Assembly (NCBI GenBank): GCA_014802045.1
Contig: JAAVDA010000028.1
Span: forward strand, 1-64,000
DNA from: Bacteroides sp.
GTDB lineage: Bacteria > Bacteroidota > Bacteroidia > Bacteroidales > Muribaculaceae
Direction of reading: 5' to 3'
Length of the DNA stretch: 64,000 bases
Positions 8,834-17,832 of the stretch are shown piece by piece (the stretch's first letter is position 1; each line of letters begins with the position of its first letter). A model generated the notes under the pieces. It was given only the letters and a program-made list of their open reading frames with translations. It had not been told where the DNA came from and did not search any database. A program made the translations under genes and the position numbers.

Positions 8834-10186
8834 ATGCAACTTTCTGCTCTGACTGCAATCTCTCCCGTTGACGGCCGCTATCGCGGTAAGTGTGAATCTC
8901 TCGCGGAATATTTTTCCGAGTTTGCCCTGATCCGCTACCGCGTTCGTGTGGAGGTGGAATATTTCATAGCCCTTTGCGAACTTCCCCTGCCGCAGCTTGC
9001 CGGCGTAGACCATTCGCTATTTGAATCGCTGCGCAACATATATCGCGATTTCACCATCGACGATGCCAAACGCATCAAGGAGATAGAAAGCGTGACCAAC
9101 CATGACGTAAAGGCCGTGGAATATTTCCTGAAAGAACGTTTCGATGCCCTCGGACTCGAAGAATACAAGGAGTTCATCCATTTCGGCCTTACCTCGCAGG
9201 ATATCAACAACACTTCGGTGCCTATGTCTGTGCGTGAGGCTATGGACAATGTCTACGTGCCGATGCTCGAACAGCTTCTGGCCAAGCTCGACGAACTGGC
9301 CGAGGAATGGAAAGATGTGGCCATGCTTGCCAAGACCCACGGCCAGCCCGCATCGCCCACCCTGCTCGGAAAAGAAATCGGAGTGTTTGCCTATCGTCTG
9401 CGAGTGCAGATAGAGCAGCTCAAGAGTGTGCCCGTCAGCGGAAAGTTTGGCGGCGCCACCGGCAATTTCAACGCTCATCTGGTGGCTTTCCCCTCCATTG
9501 ACTGGCGCGGATTTGCCGGACGGTTCCTCAACGAGCGTCTCGGCATTGAGCGCGAACTGCTCACCACCCAGATATCCAACTACGACAACCTCGCCGCACT
9601 CTTCGATGCAATGCGCAGGGTCAACACCGTGATTCTCGACCTTGACCGCGATGTGTGGCAGTATGTGTCGATGGAATATTTCAAGCAGCGCATCAAGGCC
9701 GGCGAGGTAGGCTCTTCGGCTATGCCCCACAAGGTGAATCCTATCGACTTCGAAAACTCTGAAGGCAATCTCGGCATTGCCGACGCACTCTACGGTCATC
9801 TTGCCTCGAAGCTCCCCGTGTCGCGTCTGCAGCGTGACCTCACAGACTCTACTGTGCTCAGAAACGTGGGAGTGCCCATGGCCCACACTCTCATATCCGT
9901 GGCAAGCACGCTCAAGGGACTCGGCAAGCTCATACTCAACGAAGAGGCTATCCGAGGCGACCTCGACGATATGTGGAGCGTAGTGGCCGAGGCTATCCAG
10001 ACCATACTCCGCCGCGAGGGCTATCCCCATCCTTATGAGACCCTCAAGCAGCTCACACGAGTCAACTCAAAGGTTACAGCCGAAAGTATCGCCGAATTTA
10101 TCGACACACTCGAAGTGAAACCGGAGGTGAAAGAAGAGCTGAAACGCATCACACCCCACGGCTACACCGGCTATGGACTGCTCTGA
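8834..10186 (+). CDS. purB: Adenylosuccinate lyase
   Basis: A 450-residue enzyme of the fumarase/aspartase superfamily. It cleaves SAICAR to AICAR and adenylosuccinate to AMP, both with fumarate release, in purine synthesis. The family signature is GSSAMPHKVNPIDFENSEGN, starting at residue 293, which forms the flexible catalytic loop. The N-terminus LSALTAISPVDGRY and the length match the long E. coli-type PurB (456 residues). The frame is open upstream to 8747, but that part overlaps the -7 box at 8752-8759, so ATG 8834 is chosen. It appears to be monocistronic, with a separate promoter before the next gene. Confidence 0.96.
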   Translation: MQLSALTAISPVDGRYRGKCESLAEYFSEFALIRYRVRVEVEYFIALCELPLPQLAGVDHSLFESLRNIYRDFTIDDAKRIKEIESVTNHDVKAVEYFLKERFDALGLEEYKEFIHFGLTSQDINNTSVPMSVREAMDNVYVPMLEQLLAKLDELAEEWKDVAMLAKTHGQPASPTLLGKEIGVFAYRLRVQIEQLKSVPVSGKFGGATGNFNAHLVAFPSIDWRGFAGRFLNERLGIERELLTTQISNYDNLAALFDAMRRVNTVILDLDRDVWQYVSMEYFKQRIKAGEVGSSAMPHKVNPIDFENSEGNLGIADALYGHLASKLPVSRLQRDLTDSTVLRNVGVPMAHTLISVASTLKGLGKLILNEEAIRGDLDDMWSVVAEAIQTILRREGYPHPYETLKQLTRVNSKVTAESIAEFIDTLEVKPEVKEELKRITPHGYTGYGLL

Positions 10187-10239
10187 AGCAAAAAAACAGA
10201 AAAAACAATAACTTCAATCAGATAAAAACCACCATTTGA

Positions 10240-10269
10240 TTGTTATACTCCGGGAAATGGTTAATTTTG
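10240..10269 (+). promoter_or_regulatory. Promoter for the pseudouridine synthase gene
   Basis: TTG (10240-10242), 19 bases, then TAATTTTG (10262-10269). Transcription from here would give a leader of about 190 nt before ATG 10464, long for this region. The leader contains a CGGAG/CTCCG hairpin but no family of RNA element that I recognise. Confidence 0.55.
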
Positions 10270-10463
10270 CACCCGAAAGAGACTGTCAGTGCTCCCGAGG
10301 GTGTGAAATTCATGCCGGATTCCCGCCTATAGAAAACCGATTTTCCACACAACAATTCACCCGCCGGAGCCTACACTCCGCCAACTCACAAAAAAAACCG
10401 ACTGAATCTTAAATAATAATCGCCGCGAGGCAGAAAATATCAAAACAAAGCTATCCGAACACT

Positions 10464-11933
10464 ATGGACAATAACGAGAAGAAAAGCAAGCGTCCGCGCA
10501 TAGGGGAAGTAAGAAACGTATCACCCGATAATCCCGAAGAGGGAGCACGTTACAGCGAGCACAGAACCGATTTCGGGGGCGACCGTCCCCAGGCCACCGG
10601 CTATCGCCCCCGTCAGCAGGGCTATAACCGTCAGGGAGGCTACGGCTACAACAATAATCAGGGCGGCTACAACCGCTATAATAATGAGCAGGGCGGCTAT
10701 CGCCCCCGCCAGCAGTATCAGGCTCCTGCAGAAGGCCAGACCTCTGCCGACGACAGCACCGAGAGCACTGAATCAACCGGCTATCAGCCCCGCTACCGTC
10801 AGCAGAGCGGTTACAACAACAACCGTCAGCAGGGTGGCTACGGCTACAACCGTCAGCAGGGTGGCTACAACAACAACCGTCAGCAAGGCGGCTACGGCTA
10901 CAACCGTCAGCAGGGCGGCTATAACAACAACCGTCAGCAGGGTGGCTACAACAACCGCCAGCAGGGTGGCTACAACAATAACCGCCAGCAGGGTGGCTAC
11001 AACAATAACCGCCAGCAGGGTGGCTACAACAACCGTCAGCAAGGCGGCTACAACAACCGTCAGCAAGGCGGCTACAACAACCGCCAGCAGGGTGGCTACA
11101 ACAACCGCCAGCAGGGCGGACTCCGCCACAACCAGTTCGGTATGCCCCACGGTGGAAAGAGCTTCACCCCGCGTCCGAAACGCATTGAGTATGAAATGCC
11201 CATACCCGATCCCGAAGAACAGATTCGTCTGAATAAGTTCATGGCCAACGCCGGAATCTGCTCACGCCGCGAAGCCGACGACTTTATCCAGAAAGGCCTC
11301 GTGAAGGTGAACGGCGAGGTTGTGACCGAACTCGGCACAAAAATCTCACACAACGACACCGTGGAATATGACGGCAAGGTTGTGACCCTTGAGCACAAAT
11401 GCTACATCCTGCTCAATAAACCCAAAGACTGCGTGACCACCAGCGACGACCCCAACGGCCGCCTCACTGTGATGGACATCGTGAAGGGTGCCTGCGAGGA
11501 GAGAATCTACCCTGTGGGACGTCTGGACCGCAACACAACCGGAGTGCTTCTGCTCACCAACGACGGAGACCTCGCCTCAAAACTCACCCACCCCAAATAT
11601 GTGAAGAAGAAAATCTATCACGTGTGGACCGACAAGGATATCTCCGAAGAAGATATGCAGCGCATTGCCGACGGCATTGAGCTTGAAGACGGCCCCATCC
11701 ACGCCGACGCCATCAGCTATGCCACCGACACAGACCGCAATCAGGCCGGCATTGAAATCCATTCGGGCCGCAACCGCATTGTGCGCCGCATCTTCGAGAG
11801 CCTCGGCTATCATGTGACAAAACTCGACAGAGTATATTTCGCCGGCCTCACCAAGAAGAATCTTCCCCGAGGCCGCTGGCGCTATCTCACTCAGGAAGAG
11901 GTAAACTTCCTCAAAATGGGCTCTTTCGAATAA
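10464..11933 (+). CDS. rRNA pseudouridine synthase (RluB/RsuA family) with long repeat domain
   Basis: 489 residues in three parts. Residues 1-116 are charged and low complexity. Residues 117-220 carry twelve copies of RQQGG separated by Asn/Tyr (NNRQQGGY type). From about 254 an S4 RNA-binding domain (RLNKFMANAGICSRREAD) is followed by an RsuA-type catalytic domain with Asp355 in GRLDRNTTGVLLLTNDGDL. The enzyme isomerises a uridine in rRNA, probably 23S. The catalytic part is normal in length; the N-terminal extension nearly doubles the protein. Its RNA-binding, RGG-like composition suggests weak multivalent RNA contacts or condensate formation, which is inference. asnS follows after 15 bases, so the two are probably cotranscribed. 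Confidence 0.9.
   Translation: MDNNEKKSKRPRIGEVRNVSPDNPEEGARYSEHRTDFGGDRPQATGYRPRQQGYNRQGGYGYNNNQGGYNRYNNEQGGYRPRQQYQAPAEGQTSADDSTESTESTGYQPRYRQQSGYNNNRQQGGYGYNRQQGGYNNNRQQGGYGYNRQQGGYNNNRQQGGYNNRQQGGYNNNRQQGGYNNNRQQGGYNNRQQGGYNNRQQGGYNNRQQGGYNNRQQGGLRHNQFGMPHGGKSFTPRPKRIEYEMPIPDPEEQIRLNKFMANAGICSRREADDFIQKGLVKVNGEVVTELGTKISHNDTVEYDGKVVTLEHKCYILLNKPKDCVTTSDDPNGRLTVMDIVKGACEERIYPVGRLDRNTTGVLLLTNDGDLASKLTHPKYVKKKIYHVWTDKDISEEDMQRIADGIELEDGPIHADAISYATDTDRNQAGIEIHSGRNRIVRRIFESLGYHVTKLDRVYFAGLTKKNLPRGRWRYLTQEEVNFLKMGSFE
10812..11123 (+). repeat. In-frame tandem repeat encoding RQQGGY-type units
   Basis: Units of 21-33 bases, all multiples of three, encode twelve RQQGG motifs. Several neighbouring units are identical or nearly identical at nucleotide level, so the array is likely to expand and contract by slippage without breaking the frame. 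It lies wholly within the pseudouridine synthase gene. Confidence 0.9.
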
Positions 11934-11948
11934 TCATATCCCCTACCA

Positions 11949-13337
11949 ATGAAAAGAACCAGAATTTCCGAGATATTCAATCCGGAGCTCATCGGCAAAG
12001 AAGTCGATGTGATGGGCTGGGTACGCACCCGCCGAGGCAACAAGCATGTGCAGTTTGTGGCTCTCAACGACGGCTCCACTATCAAAAACCTCCAGATAGT
12101 GTTCGACATGAGCCGTTTCAGCGACGAAGAGCTCAAAGCCGTGACCACCGGTTCGAGCATCCATGTGACCGGCAAGCTCGTAGAATCAATGGGCAAGGGA
12201 CAGACCTGCGAAGTGCAGGCAGAGAGCCTTGAGGTGTTTGGCACTGCCGACCCCGAGACCTACCCTCTGCAGAAAAAGGGCCACACTCTTGAGTTTCTCC
12301 GTGAGAAAGCCCACCTGCGTCCGCGCACCAACACCTTCGGAGCCGTGCTCCGTGTCAGAAGCGCTCTCGCATTTGCCATCCATAAGTTTTTCAACGAAAA
12401 GGGATTCTTCTATCTCCACACCCCTCTCATCACCGCAAGCGATGCTGAGGGAGCCGGAGCAATGTTTCAGGTGACAACCCTCGACGTGGAGAATCCTCCG
12501 CGCAATGAAGAGGGCAAGGTGGACTATTCCGCCGACTTCTTCGGCAAGCACACCTCGCTCACCGTGTCGGGGCAGCTCGAAGGCGAGCTGGGAGCCACCG
12601 CGCTCGGAGCCATCTACACTTTCGGCCCGACATTCCGTGCGGAAAACTCCAACACTCCCCGCCATCTGGCCGAGTTCTGGATGATTGAGCCCGAGATGGC
12701 ATTCTATGATATTGCCGACAATATGGACCTCGCCGAGGAATTTATAAAATATTGCATCAGCTATGCGCTTGAAAACTGCCGCGACGATATCGACTTCCTG
12801 GCCCAGATGTATGACCCCGAACTCGTGAAGCGTCTCGAAGATGTGGTGAAGAGCGAGTTTGTGCGGTTGCCTTACACCGAAGGTGTGAAGATACTCGAAG
12901 AGTCGGGTAAGAAATTCGAATTCCCGGTCTACTGGGGAGCCGACCTCCAGAGCGAGCATGAGCGCTATCTCGTTGAGGAGCATTTCAAGCGTCCGGTGAT
13001 TCTCACGGACTATCCGAAAGAAATCAAGGCATTCTACATGAAGCTCAACGACGACGGCAAGACCGTGCGCGCCATGGATGTGCTCTTCCCGAAAATCGGT
13101 GAGATTATCGGCGGTTCGGAGCGTGAGGCAAGCTACGACAAACTGCTCGGACGCATAGAAGAGCTGAATATCCCGATGAAAGACATGTGGTGGTATCTCG
13201 ACACCCGCCGCTTCGGCACAGTGCCCCATTCGGGCTTCGGTCTGGGATTCGAGCGCCTGGTGCTCTTCGTCACAGGCATGACCAACATCCGCGACGTGAT
13301 TCCTTTCCCCCGCACCCCCAACAACGCCGAGTTCTGA
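11949..13337 (+). CDS. asnS: Asparaginyl-tRNA synthetase
   Basis: A 462-residue class II aminoacyl-tRNA synthetase. The N-terminal OB-fold anticodon-binding domain (about 17-100, [25 protein letters not shown]) is followed by the catalytic core. Motif 2 is [22 protein letters not shown] and motif 3 is [16 protein letters not shown]. The wording of motif 2 separates AsnRS from AspRS. It charges tRNA-Asn in the cytoplasm. Length is typical (about 465). It follows the pseudouridine synthase by 15 bases with no terminator between them. Confidence 0.96.
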   Translation: MKRTRISEIFNPELIGKEVDVMGWVRTRRGNKHVQFVALNDGSTIKNLQIVFDMSRFSDEELKAVTTGSSIHVTGKLVESMGKGQTCEVQAESLEVFGTADPETYPLQKKGHTLEFLREKAHLRPRTNTFGAVLRVRSALAFAIHKFFNEKGFFYLHTPLITASDAEGAGAMFQVTTLDVENPPRNEEGKVDYSADFFGKHTSLTVSGQLEGELGATALGAIYTFGPTFRAENSNTPRHLAEFWMIEPEMAFYDIADNMDLAEEFIKYCISYALENCRDDIDFLAQMYDPELVKRLEDVVKSEFVRLPYTEGVKILEESGKKFEFPVYWGADLQSEHERYLVEEHFKRPVILTDYPKEIKAFYMKLNDDGKTVRAMDVLFPKIGEIIGGSEREASYDKLLGRIEELNIPMKDMWWYLDTRRFGTVPHSGFGLGFERLVLFVTGMTNIRDVIPFPRTPNNAEF

Positions 13338-13448
13338 TAACCCGGCTCACCAACAGATAAGCGGCCATGACAGCGACTCAGAATTCACATCGAGCCAGAC
13401 TGCATGGCCGCCCACTTTTTGAGCTATCCGATAAAAATCTCTATAACC

Positions 13449-14096
13449 ATGCCCGATACACAGCTCCTGCCATTTGCATTCATCTGCTTCACCTCATTCT
13501 TCACACTGACCAATCCTCTCGGCACGATGCCGGTGTTTCTGACCATGACAAACGGCATGGACAATGCCCAGCGCGCAGCCATTGTGAAGCGAGCCACGAT
13601 AATCTCGTTTGTCACACTGATTGCATTCACCCTCCTCGGCCAGTTTCTCTTCAGCTTCTTCGGCATCTCAGCCAACGGTTTCCGCATAGCGGCCGGAATC
13701 ATAATCCTGAAGATCGGATATGATATGCTGCAGGCACGCTACAGCCACACCAAGCTAAAAGACGAAGAGATAAAAACCTACGCCGAAGATATTTCCATCA
13801 CTCCCCTCTCCATCCCCCTGCTGTGTGGCCCAGGAGCGATTGCCAATGGCATCATGCTCATGGACACCGCCGTGACATGGGAGCTAAAAGGGATTCTTAT
13901 CGGCACGATCGCACTCATCTATCTCCTCACATATTTCATTCTCCGGGCCTCTACCAGACTGGTGAAACTCATCGGCGAAACCGGCAACAATGTGATGATG
14001 CGGCTCATGGGGCTGCTGCTCATGGTCATAGCTGTGGAATGCTTCGTGGCCGGGGTGCGTCCTATCGTAATCAGTATATTGGAATCTGCCAATTGA
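13449..14096 (+). CDS. MarC/UPF0056-family membrane protein
   Basis: A 215-residue membrane protein with about six hydrophobic helices. The N-terminal segment FAFICFTSFFTLTNPLGTMPVFL and the central DISITPLSIPLLCGPGAI are characteristic of the MarC family, whose function is not established. The frame is open from ATG 13404, which would add 15 residues; ATG 13449 fits the family N-terminus better, but neither start has a clear ribosome site. The stop overlaps the proposed TTG start of gluQRS (14093-14096), which suggests coupling. Confidence 0.8.
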   Translation: MPDTQLLPFAFICFTSFFTLTNPLGTMPVFLTMTNGMDNAQRAAIVKRATIISFVTLIAFTLLGQFLFSFFGISANGFRIAAGIIILKIGYDMLQARYSHTKLKDEEIKTYAEDISITPLSIPLLCGPGAIANGIMLMDTAVTWELKGILIGTIALIYLLTYFILRASTRLVKLIGETGNNVMMRLMGLLLMVIAVECFVAGVRPIVISILESAN

Positions 14097-15049
14097 CACC
14101 CTCCGCACCTATAGGTCGGTTTGCCCCCTCCCCTTCCGGCAGGATGCATCTGGGCAATCTGTTCACGGCATTGATGTCGTGGCTATCGGTGCGTAGCCGC
14201 GGTGGAAAATGGATACTCCGCATAGAGGATCTCGACCCGCAGCGCTCGAAGCCTGAATACTCACATCTCATCGAGCAAGACCTCGAATGGCTCGGACTTG
14301 ACTGGGACGAGGGAGGAATGGCCGGACACGGCTCCAACGGTCCGTATATCCAGAGCAAGCGCAGCCACTTCTATGAGGAAGCATTCGCCCGCCTGAAGGA
14401 AACCGGTCTGACATATGCCTGCTCATGCACTCGCGCGGATATAATGGCCACGCGCGCACCTCATCAGTCAGACGGACGAATAATCTACGGAGGCCGATGT
14501 CGTCCGGCAAAACTCCCGTCGCCCTGGATTGAACCGGAAAGAGCAAGCGCCGTCAGACTCGCCGTGACACCCGAAAAAATAGAATTCACAGACCGCATAT
14601 GCGGCCCGCAGAGTGTAAGCCTCACAGAGGAGTGCGGCGACTTCGTGCTTAGACGCAGCGACGGAGCATGGTCCTATCAGCTCGCGGTGGTGGTAGACGA
14701 TGCTCTTATGGGAGTGACCGAGGTGGCGAGAGGCAACGACCTTCTGCTATCGGCAGCCCAGCAGATATATCTCTATCGTCTGCTCGGATTCAAAGAGCCT
14801 GAATTCATGCACCTTCCCCTCATATGCAATGCCCGCGGACTCCGACTGTCGAAGCGCGACTCTTCTCTCTCTATGGAGGCGCTTCGGTTGAGTCATACGC
14901 CGGAGGAGCTTATTGGCTACACCGCATGGCTTGCCGGACTTATCGACAATCCCACTCCATGCAAACCATCCTCCCTGCTCGATGTTTTCACTACAGCGAC
15001 TCTCTCCCGACAGCCCTCTATAATCCTTCCTGAGATAAACCTGAAATGA
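14093..15049 (+). CDS. gluQ: Glutamyl-Q tRNA(Asp) synthetase (GluQRS)
   Basis: A class I synthetase catalytic core without an anticodon-binding domain; 318 residues if started at TTG 14093. It carries HLGN (19-22, HIGH-type motif) and LSKR (252-255, KMSKS-type). A zinc site, Cys110-x-Cys112 with Tyr132 and Cys136, matches GluQRS. The enzyme adds glutamate to queuosine at position 34 of tRNA-Asp. No ATG occurs upstream of the conserved RFAPSPSGRMHLGN segment in this frame after the marC stop, so the TTG sharing three bases with that stop is the best start. It ends in an ATGA overlap with the next gene. A standard GltX is excluded by length. Confidence 0.85.
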   Translation: MTPSAPIGRFAPSPSGRMHLGNLFTALMSWLSVRSRGGKWILRIEDLDPQRSKPEYSHLIEQDLEWLGLDWDEGGMAGHGSNGPYIQSKRSHFYEEAFARLKETGLTYACSCTRADIMATRAPHQSDGRIIYGGRCRPAKLPSPWIEPERASAVRLAVTPEKIEFTDRICGPQSVSLTEECGDFVLRRSDGAWSYQLAVVVDDALMGVTEVARGNDLLLSAAQQIYLYRLLGFKEPEFMHLPLICNARGLRLSKRDSSLSMEALRLSHTPEELIGYTAWLAGLIDNPTPCKPSSLLDVFTTATLSRQPSIILPEINLK

Positions 15050-17697
15050 ACTCCACACCCCACACCCCACATACCGGCCTGACCGAAAGCGAAGTGGCCG
15101 AAAGCCGCCGACTTCATGGCTCAAACATACTCACTCCGGCCAATCGCGAACCGTGGTGGAAGAAACTTCTCGCCAAATTCGGCGACCCGCTCATCATAGT
15201 GCTTCTCATTGCCGGAGCGCTATCGGTGGGCATATCCTTTTATGAATACTACGGCCTCAGACTCGGCGGAGGCGTGTTTTTCGAACCGGCAGGCATATTC
15301 ATGGCCATAATCCTCGCCACCGGTCTGGCATTTCTGTTTGAGCAGAGAGCCGACAGAGCTTTTGACCTCCTCAACAAGGTGAACGACGACGAGCCGGTCA
15401 GAGTGATTCGCAGCGGTGGGGCAACCGAAGTGCCCAGAAAAGATATTGTGGTGGGCGACATCGTGATTCTCTCAACCGGCGACGAAATTCCGGCCGACGG
15501 AGTGCTCTTAGAGGCTGTGAGCATGAATGTGGACGAATCGACCCTCACCGGCGAACCAATGTGTGGAAAGACCACTGACCCCACCCATTTCGACCCCGAC
15601 GCCACATTTCCGTCAGACCATGCTATGAGGGGCACCAAGGTGATGGAAGGCCACGGAGTGATGCGTGTGGAAGCTGTGGGCGACGCCACCGAAAACGGCA
15701 AAGTCTACACCGCATCAAGAATCGACAACTCCGTAAAGACTCCCCTCAACGAACAGCTCGAAAAACTTGGCCATCTGATAGCCGGATGGTCTTATGTGAT
15801 AGCGGCCATAATTATCGTAGGGCGCATCATAATGTATTTTGCCCACACGGAGTTTGAGTGGGTGTCATTCCTGGCATATTTCCTGCAGACTGTGATGATT
15901 GCTGTGACCCTCGTGGTAGTGGCGGTGCCTGAAGGGCTCCCGATGGCCGTGACTCTCGCGCTGGCCTACTCGATGCGGAGGATGCTTACAACCAACAATC
16001 TCGTGCGCAAGATGCACGCCTGCGAAACTATGGGGGCGGCCACAGTGATTTGCACCGACAAGACCGGCACTCTCACCCGCAACCGAATGCAGGTGTTTGC
16101 CACCGACTTTTTCGGCAATCCGCCCGCAGAGGTGATTGAAGAGGGTATGGCCGTCAATTCTACCGCCATGCTCGACACCTCCGACCCCACCACACCAAAA
16201 GTGCTCGGCAATCCTACCGAAGGAGCCCTGCTGCTATGGCTCGCAGAGCGGGGGGTGAACTTCAACCAACTGAGAGGAGACGCCACCACTATCGAGGAAT
16301 TGCCATTCACCACCGAACGCAAATATATGGCCACAGCCGTGACCAACCGCTCCGGCCGCAGGATTCTCTATGTGAAGGGAGCGCCCGAGATTGTCTACTC
16401 CATGTGCAGCTCCTCTCCCGGAGTCACAAAAAATCAGCTCGACACCCTGCTCAGAGGATATCAGAATCAGGCCATGCGCACCCTTGGGTTTGCATGGAGC
16501 GAACTTCCGGCCAATGAAACAGGCATCACCGATGGAAAGGTCACTGCTCCGCTCACATTTCTCGGCATCACCGCTATATCAGACCCTGTGAGAGATGATG
16601 TGCCTGAGGCTGTGCATGAGGTGCTCGATGCGGGAATAAAGGTGAGAATAGTGACCGGCGACACCCCCGGCACCGCCAAAGAAATCGGAAGGCAGACCGG
16701 GCTATGGGACGACCGCACCGACACAGACCGCAATATCATAACCGGACCCGAATTTGCCGCGCTGACCCACGACGAACTCCTCGATAGAGTGGAGGAGATA
16801 AAGATTATAGCGCGTGCCCGCCCTATGGACAAGAAGCGTCTCGTGGAGGCTCTGCAGCAGTGTGGCGAAGTGGTGGCTGTGACCGGCGACGGCACCAACG
16901 ACGCCCCCGCGCTCAAGGCTGCCCACGTGGGGCTGTCTATGGGCGACGGTACTTCTGTGGCAAAAGAAGCCTCAGATATCACCATCGTAGACAATTCCTT
17001 CTCATCGATAGGACGCGCAGTGATGTGGGGACGCTCACTCTACCGCAACATCCAGCGCTTCATTCTGTTTCAGCTCACAGTCAATGTGGCGGCATGCCTT
17101 ATTGTGCTCTGCGGCTCATTTATGGGTATGCAGTCGCCGCTCACTGTCACTCAAATGCTGTGGGTCAATCTCATAATGGATACCTTTGCGGCAATGGCAC
17201 TGGCCTCGCTCCCCCCCTCCATGTCGGTGATGAACGAGAAGCCGCGTTCGCGCAACGCCTTTATTATAAACCGCGCCATGTGGCGTCTGATAGCCTGGAC
17301 GGGAGGATTATTCTTCCTGCTGCTTCTCGCACTGCTCTATTACCTCGAATGCACAGACATCACCTCGCTCAGCATGGTTGGAAGAGTGCCGCTTGGACCT
17401 CGGGGCGAACTTTCGCCCTATGAGCTGTCGGTCTTTTTCTCCGTATTCGTGTTTCTTCAGTTCTGGAACCTCTTCAATGCCCGGGCATTTGAGACCGGAA
17501 AGTCTGCCTTCCACTTCAAAGGCTGCGGCGAATTTGCCCTCATTGCAGCTATAATATTTGTGGGGCAGATTGCTATAGTGACCACCGGAGGAGAATTTTT
17601 CAACGTCGTTCCACTCTCTTTTTCCGACTGGATAATAATCATTTCAGCCACATCGCCGGTGCTATGGATTGGAGAACTCCTGCGCCTAAAAAAATGA
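15046..17697 (+). CDS. P-type cation ATPase, Ca2+-translocating (P2) type
   Basis: 883 residues with the full P2-ATPase layout: N-terminal cation ATPase domain, actuator domain with the LTGE motif, membrane helix with PEGLPMAVTLALAYSMRRM, phosphorylation site Asp338 in ICTDKTGTLTRN, the hinge VVAVTGDGTNDAPALKAAHV, and C-terminal membrane helices. PEGLP in helix M4 and the overall pattern point to Ca2+ export from the cytoplasm (PMCA/SERCA-like), though other divalent cations cannot be excluded. The start overlaps the gluQRS stop by four bases. No terminator is evident downstream before the promoter of the next gene. Confidence 0.9.
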   Translation: MNSTPHTPHTGLTESEVAESRRLHGSNILTPANREPWWKKLLAKFGDPLIIVLLIAGALSVGISFYEYYGLRLGGGVFFEPAGIFMAIILATGLAFLFEQRADRAFDLLNKVNDDEPVRVIRSGGATEVPRKDIVVGDIVILSTGDEIPADGVLLEAVSMNVDESTLTGEPMCGKTTDPTHFDPDATFPSDHAMRGTKVMEGHGVMRVEAVGDATENGKVYTASRIDNSVKTPLNEQLEKLGHLIAGWSYVIAAIIIVGRIIMYFAHTEFEWVSFLAYFLQTVMIAVTLVVVAVPEGLPMAVTLALAYSMRRMLTTNNLVRKMHACETMGAATVICTDKTGTLTRNRMQVFATDFFGNPPAEVIEEGMAVNSTAMLDTSDPTTPKVLGNPTEGALLLWLAERGVNFNQLRGDATTIEELPFTTERKYMATAVTNRSGRRILYVKGAPEIVYSMCSSSPGVTKNQLDTLLRGYQNQAMRTLGFAWSELPANETGITDGKVTAPLTFLGITAISDPVRDDVPEAVHEVLDAGIKVRIVTGDTPGTAKEIGRQTGLWDDRTDTDRNIITGPEFAALTHDELLDRVEEIKIIARARPMDKKRLVEALQQCGEVVAVTGDGTNDAPALKAAHVGLSMGDGTSVAKEASDITIVDNSFSSIGRAVMWGRSLYRNIQRFILFQLTVNVAACLIVLCGSFMGMQSPLTVTQMLWVNLIMDTFAAMALASLPPSMSVMNEKPRSRNAFIINRAMWRLIAWTGGLFFLLLLALLYYLECTDITSLSMVGRVPLGPRGELSPYELSVFFSVFVFLQFWNLFNARAFETGKSAFHFKGCGEFALIAAIIFVGQIAIVTTGGEFFNVVPLSFSDWIIIISATSPVLWIGELLRLKK

Positions 17698-17796
17698 CAC
17701 CATCGCATTTTAATCTCAACTGATTTTCACTACCTATCGGAAAATAGTCCATCCAAATACACCCTCTGCACTATTTCAGCAATATAATTCGGGAGC

Positions 17797-17804
17797 TAAT
17801 TTTG
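17797..17804 (+). promoter_or_regulatory. -7 box for the sugar porter operon
   Basis: TAATTTTG at 17797-17804, 28 bases before ATG 17833. The expected -33 position reads TTTC rather than TTTG, so the promoter is partly consensus. Confidence 0.5.
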
Positions 17805-17832
17805 CGGGTGAATCACTCACAGCTCACGAATC

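Noticed and set aside
9017-10030. 337-codon minus-strand frame opposite purB
   Set aside because: Antisense shadow of purB without any recognised domain.
10812-11123. CRISPR-like regularly spaced repeats
   Set aside because: The array is in frame inside a coding gene, units are contiguous and no unique spacers or cas genes exist.
12186-13229. 347-codon minus-strand frame opposite asnS
   Set aside because: Antisense shadow of a highly conserved synthetase; His/Glu/Val-rich composition typical of mirror frames.
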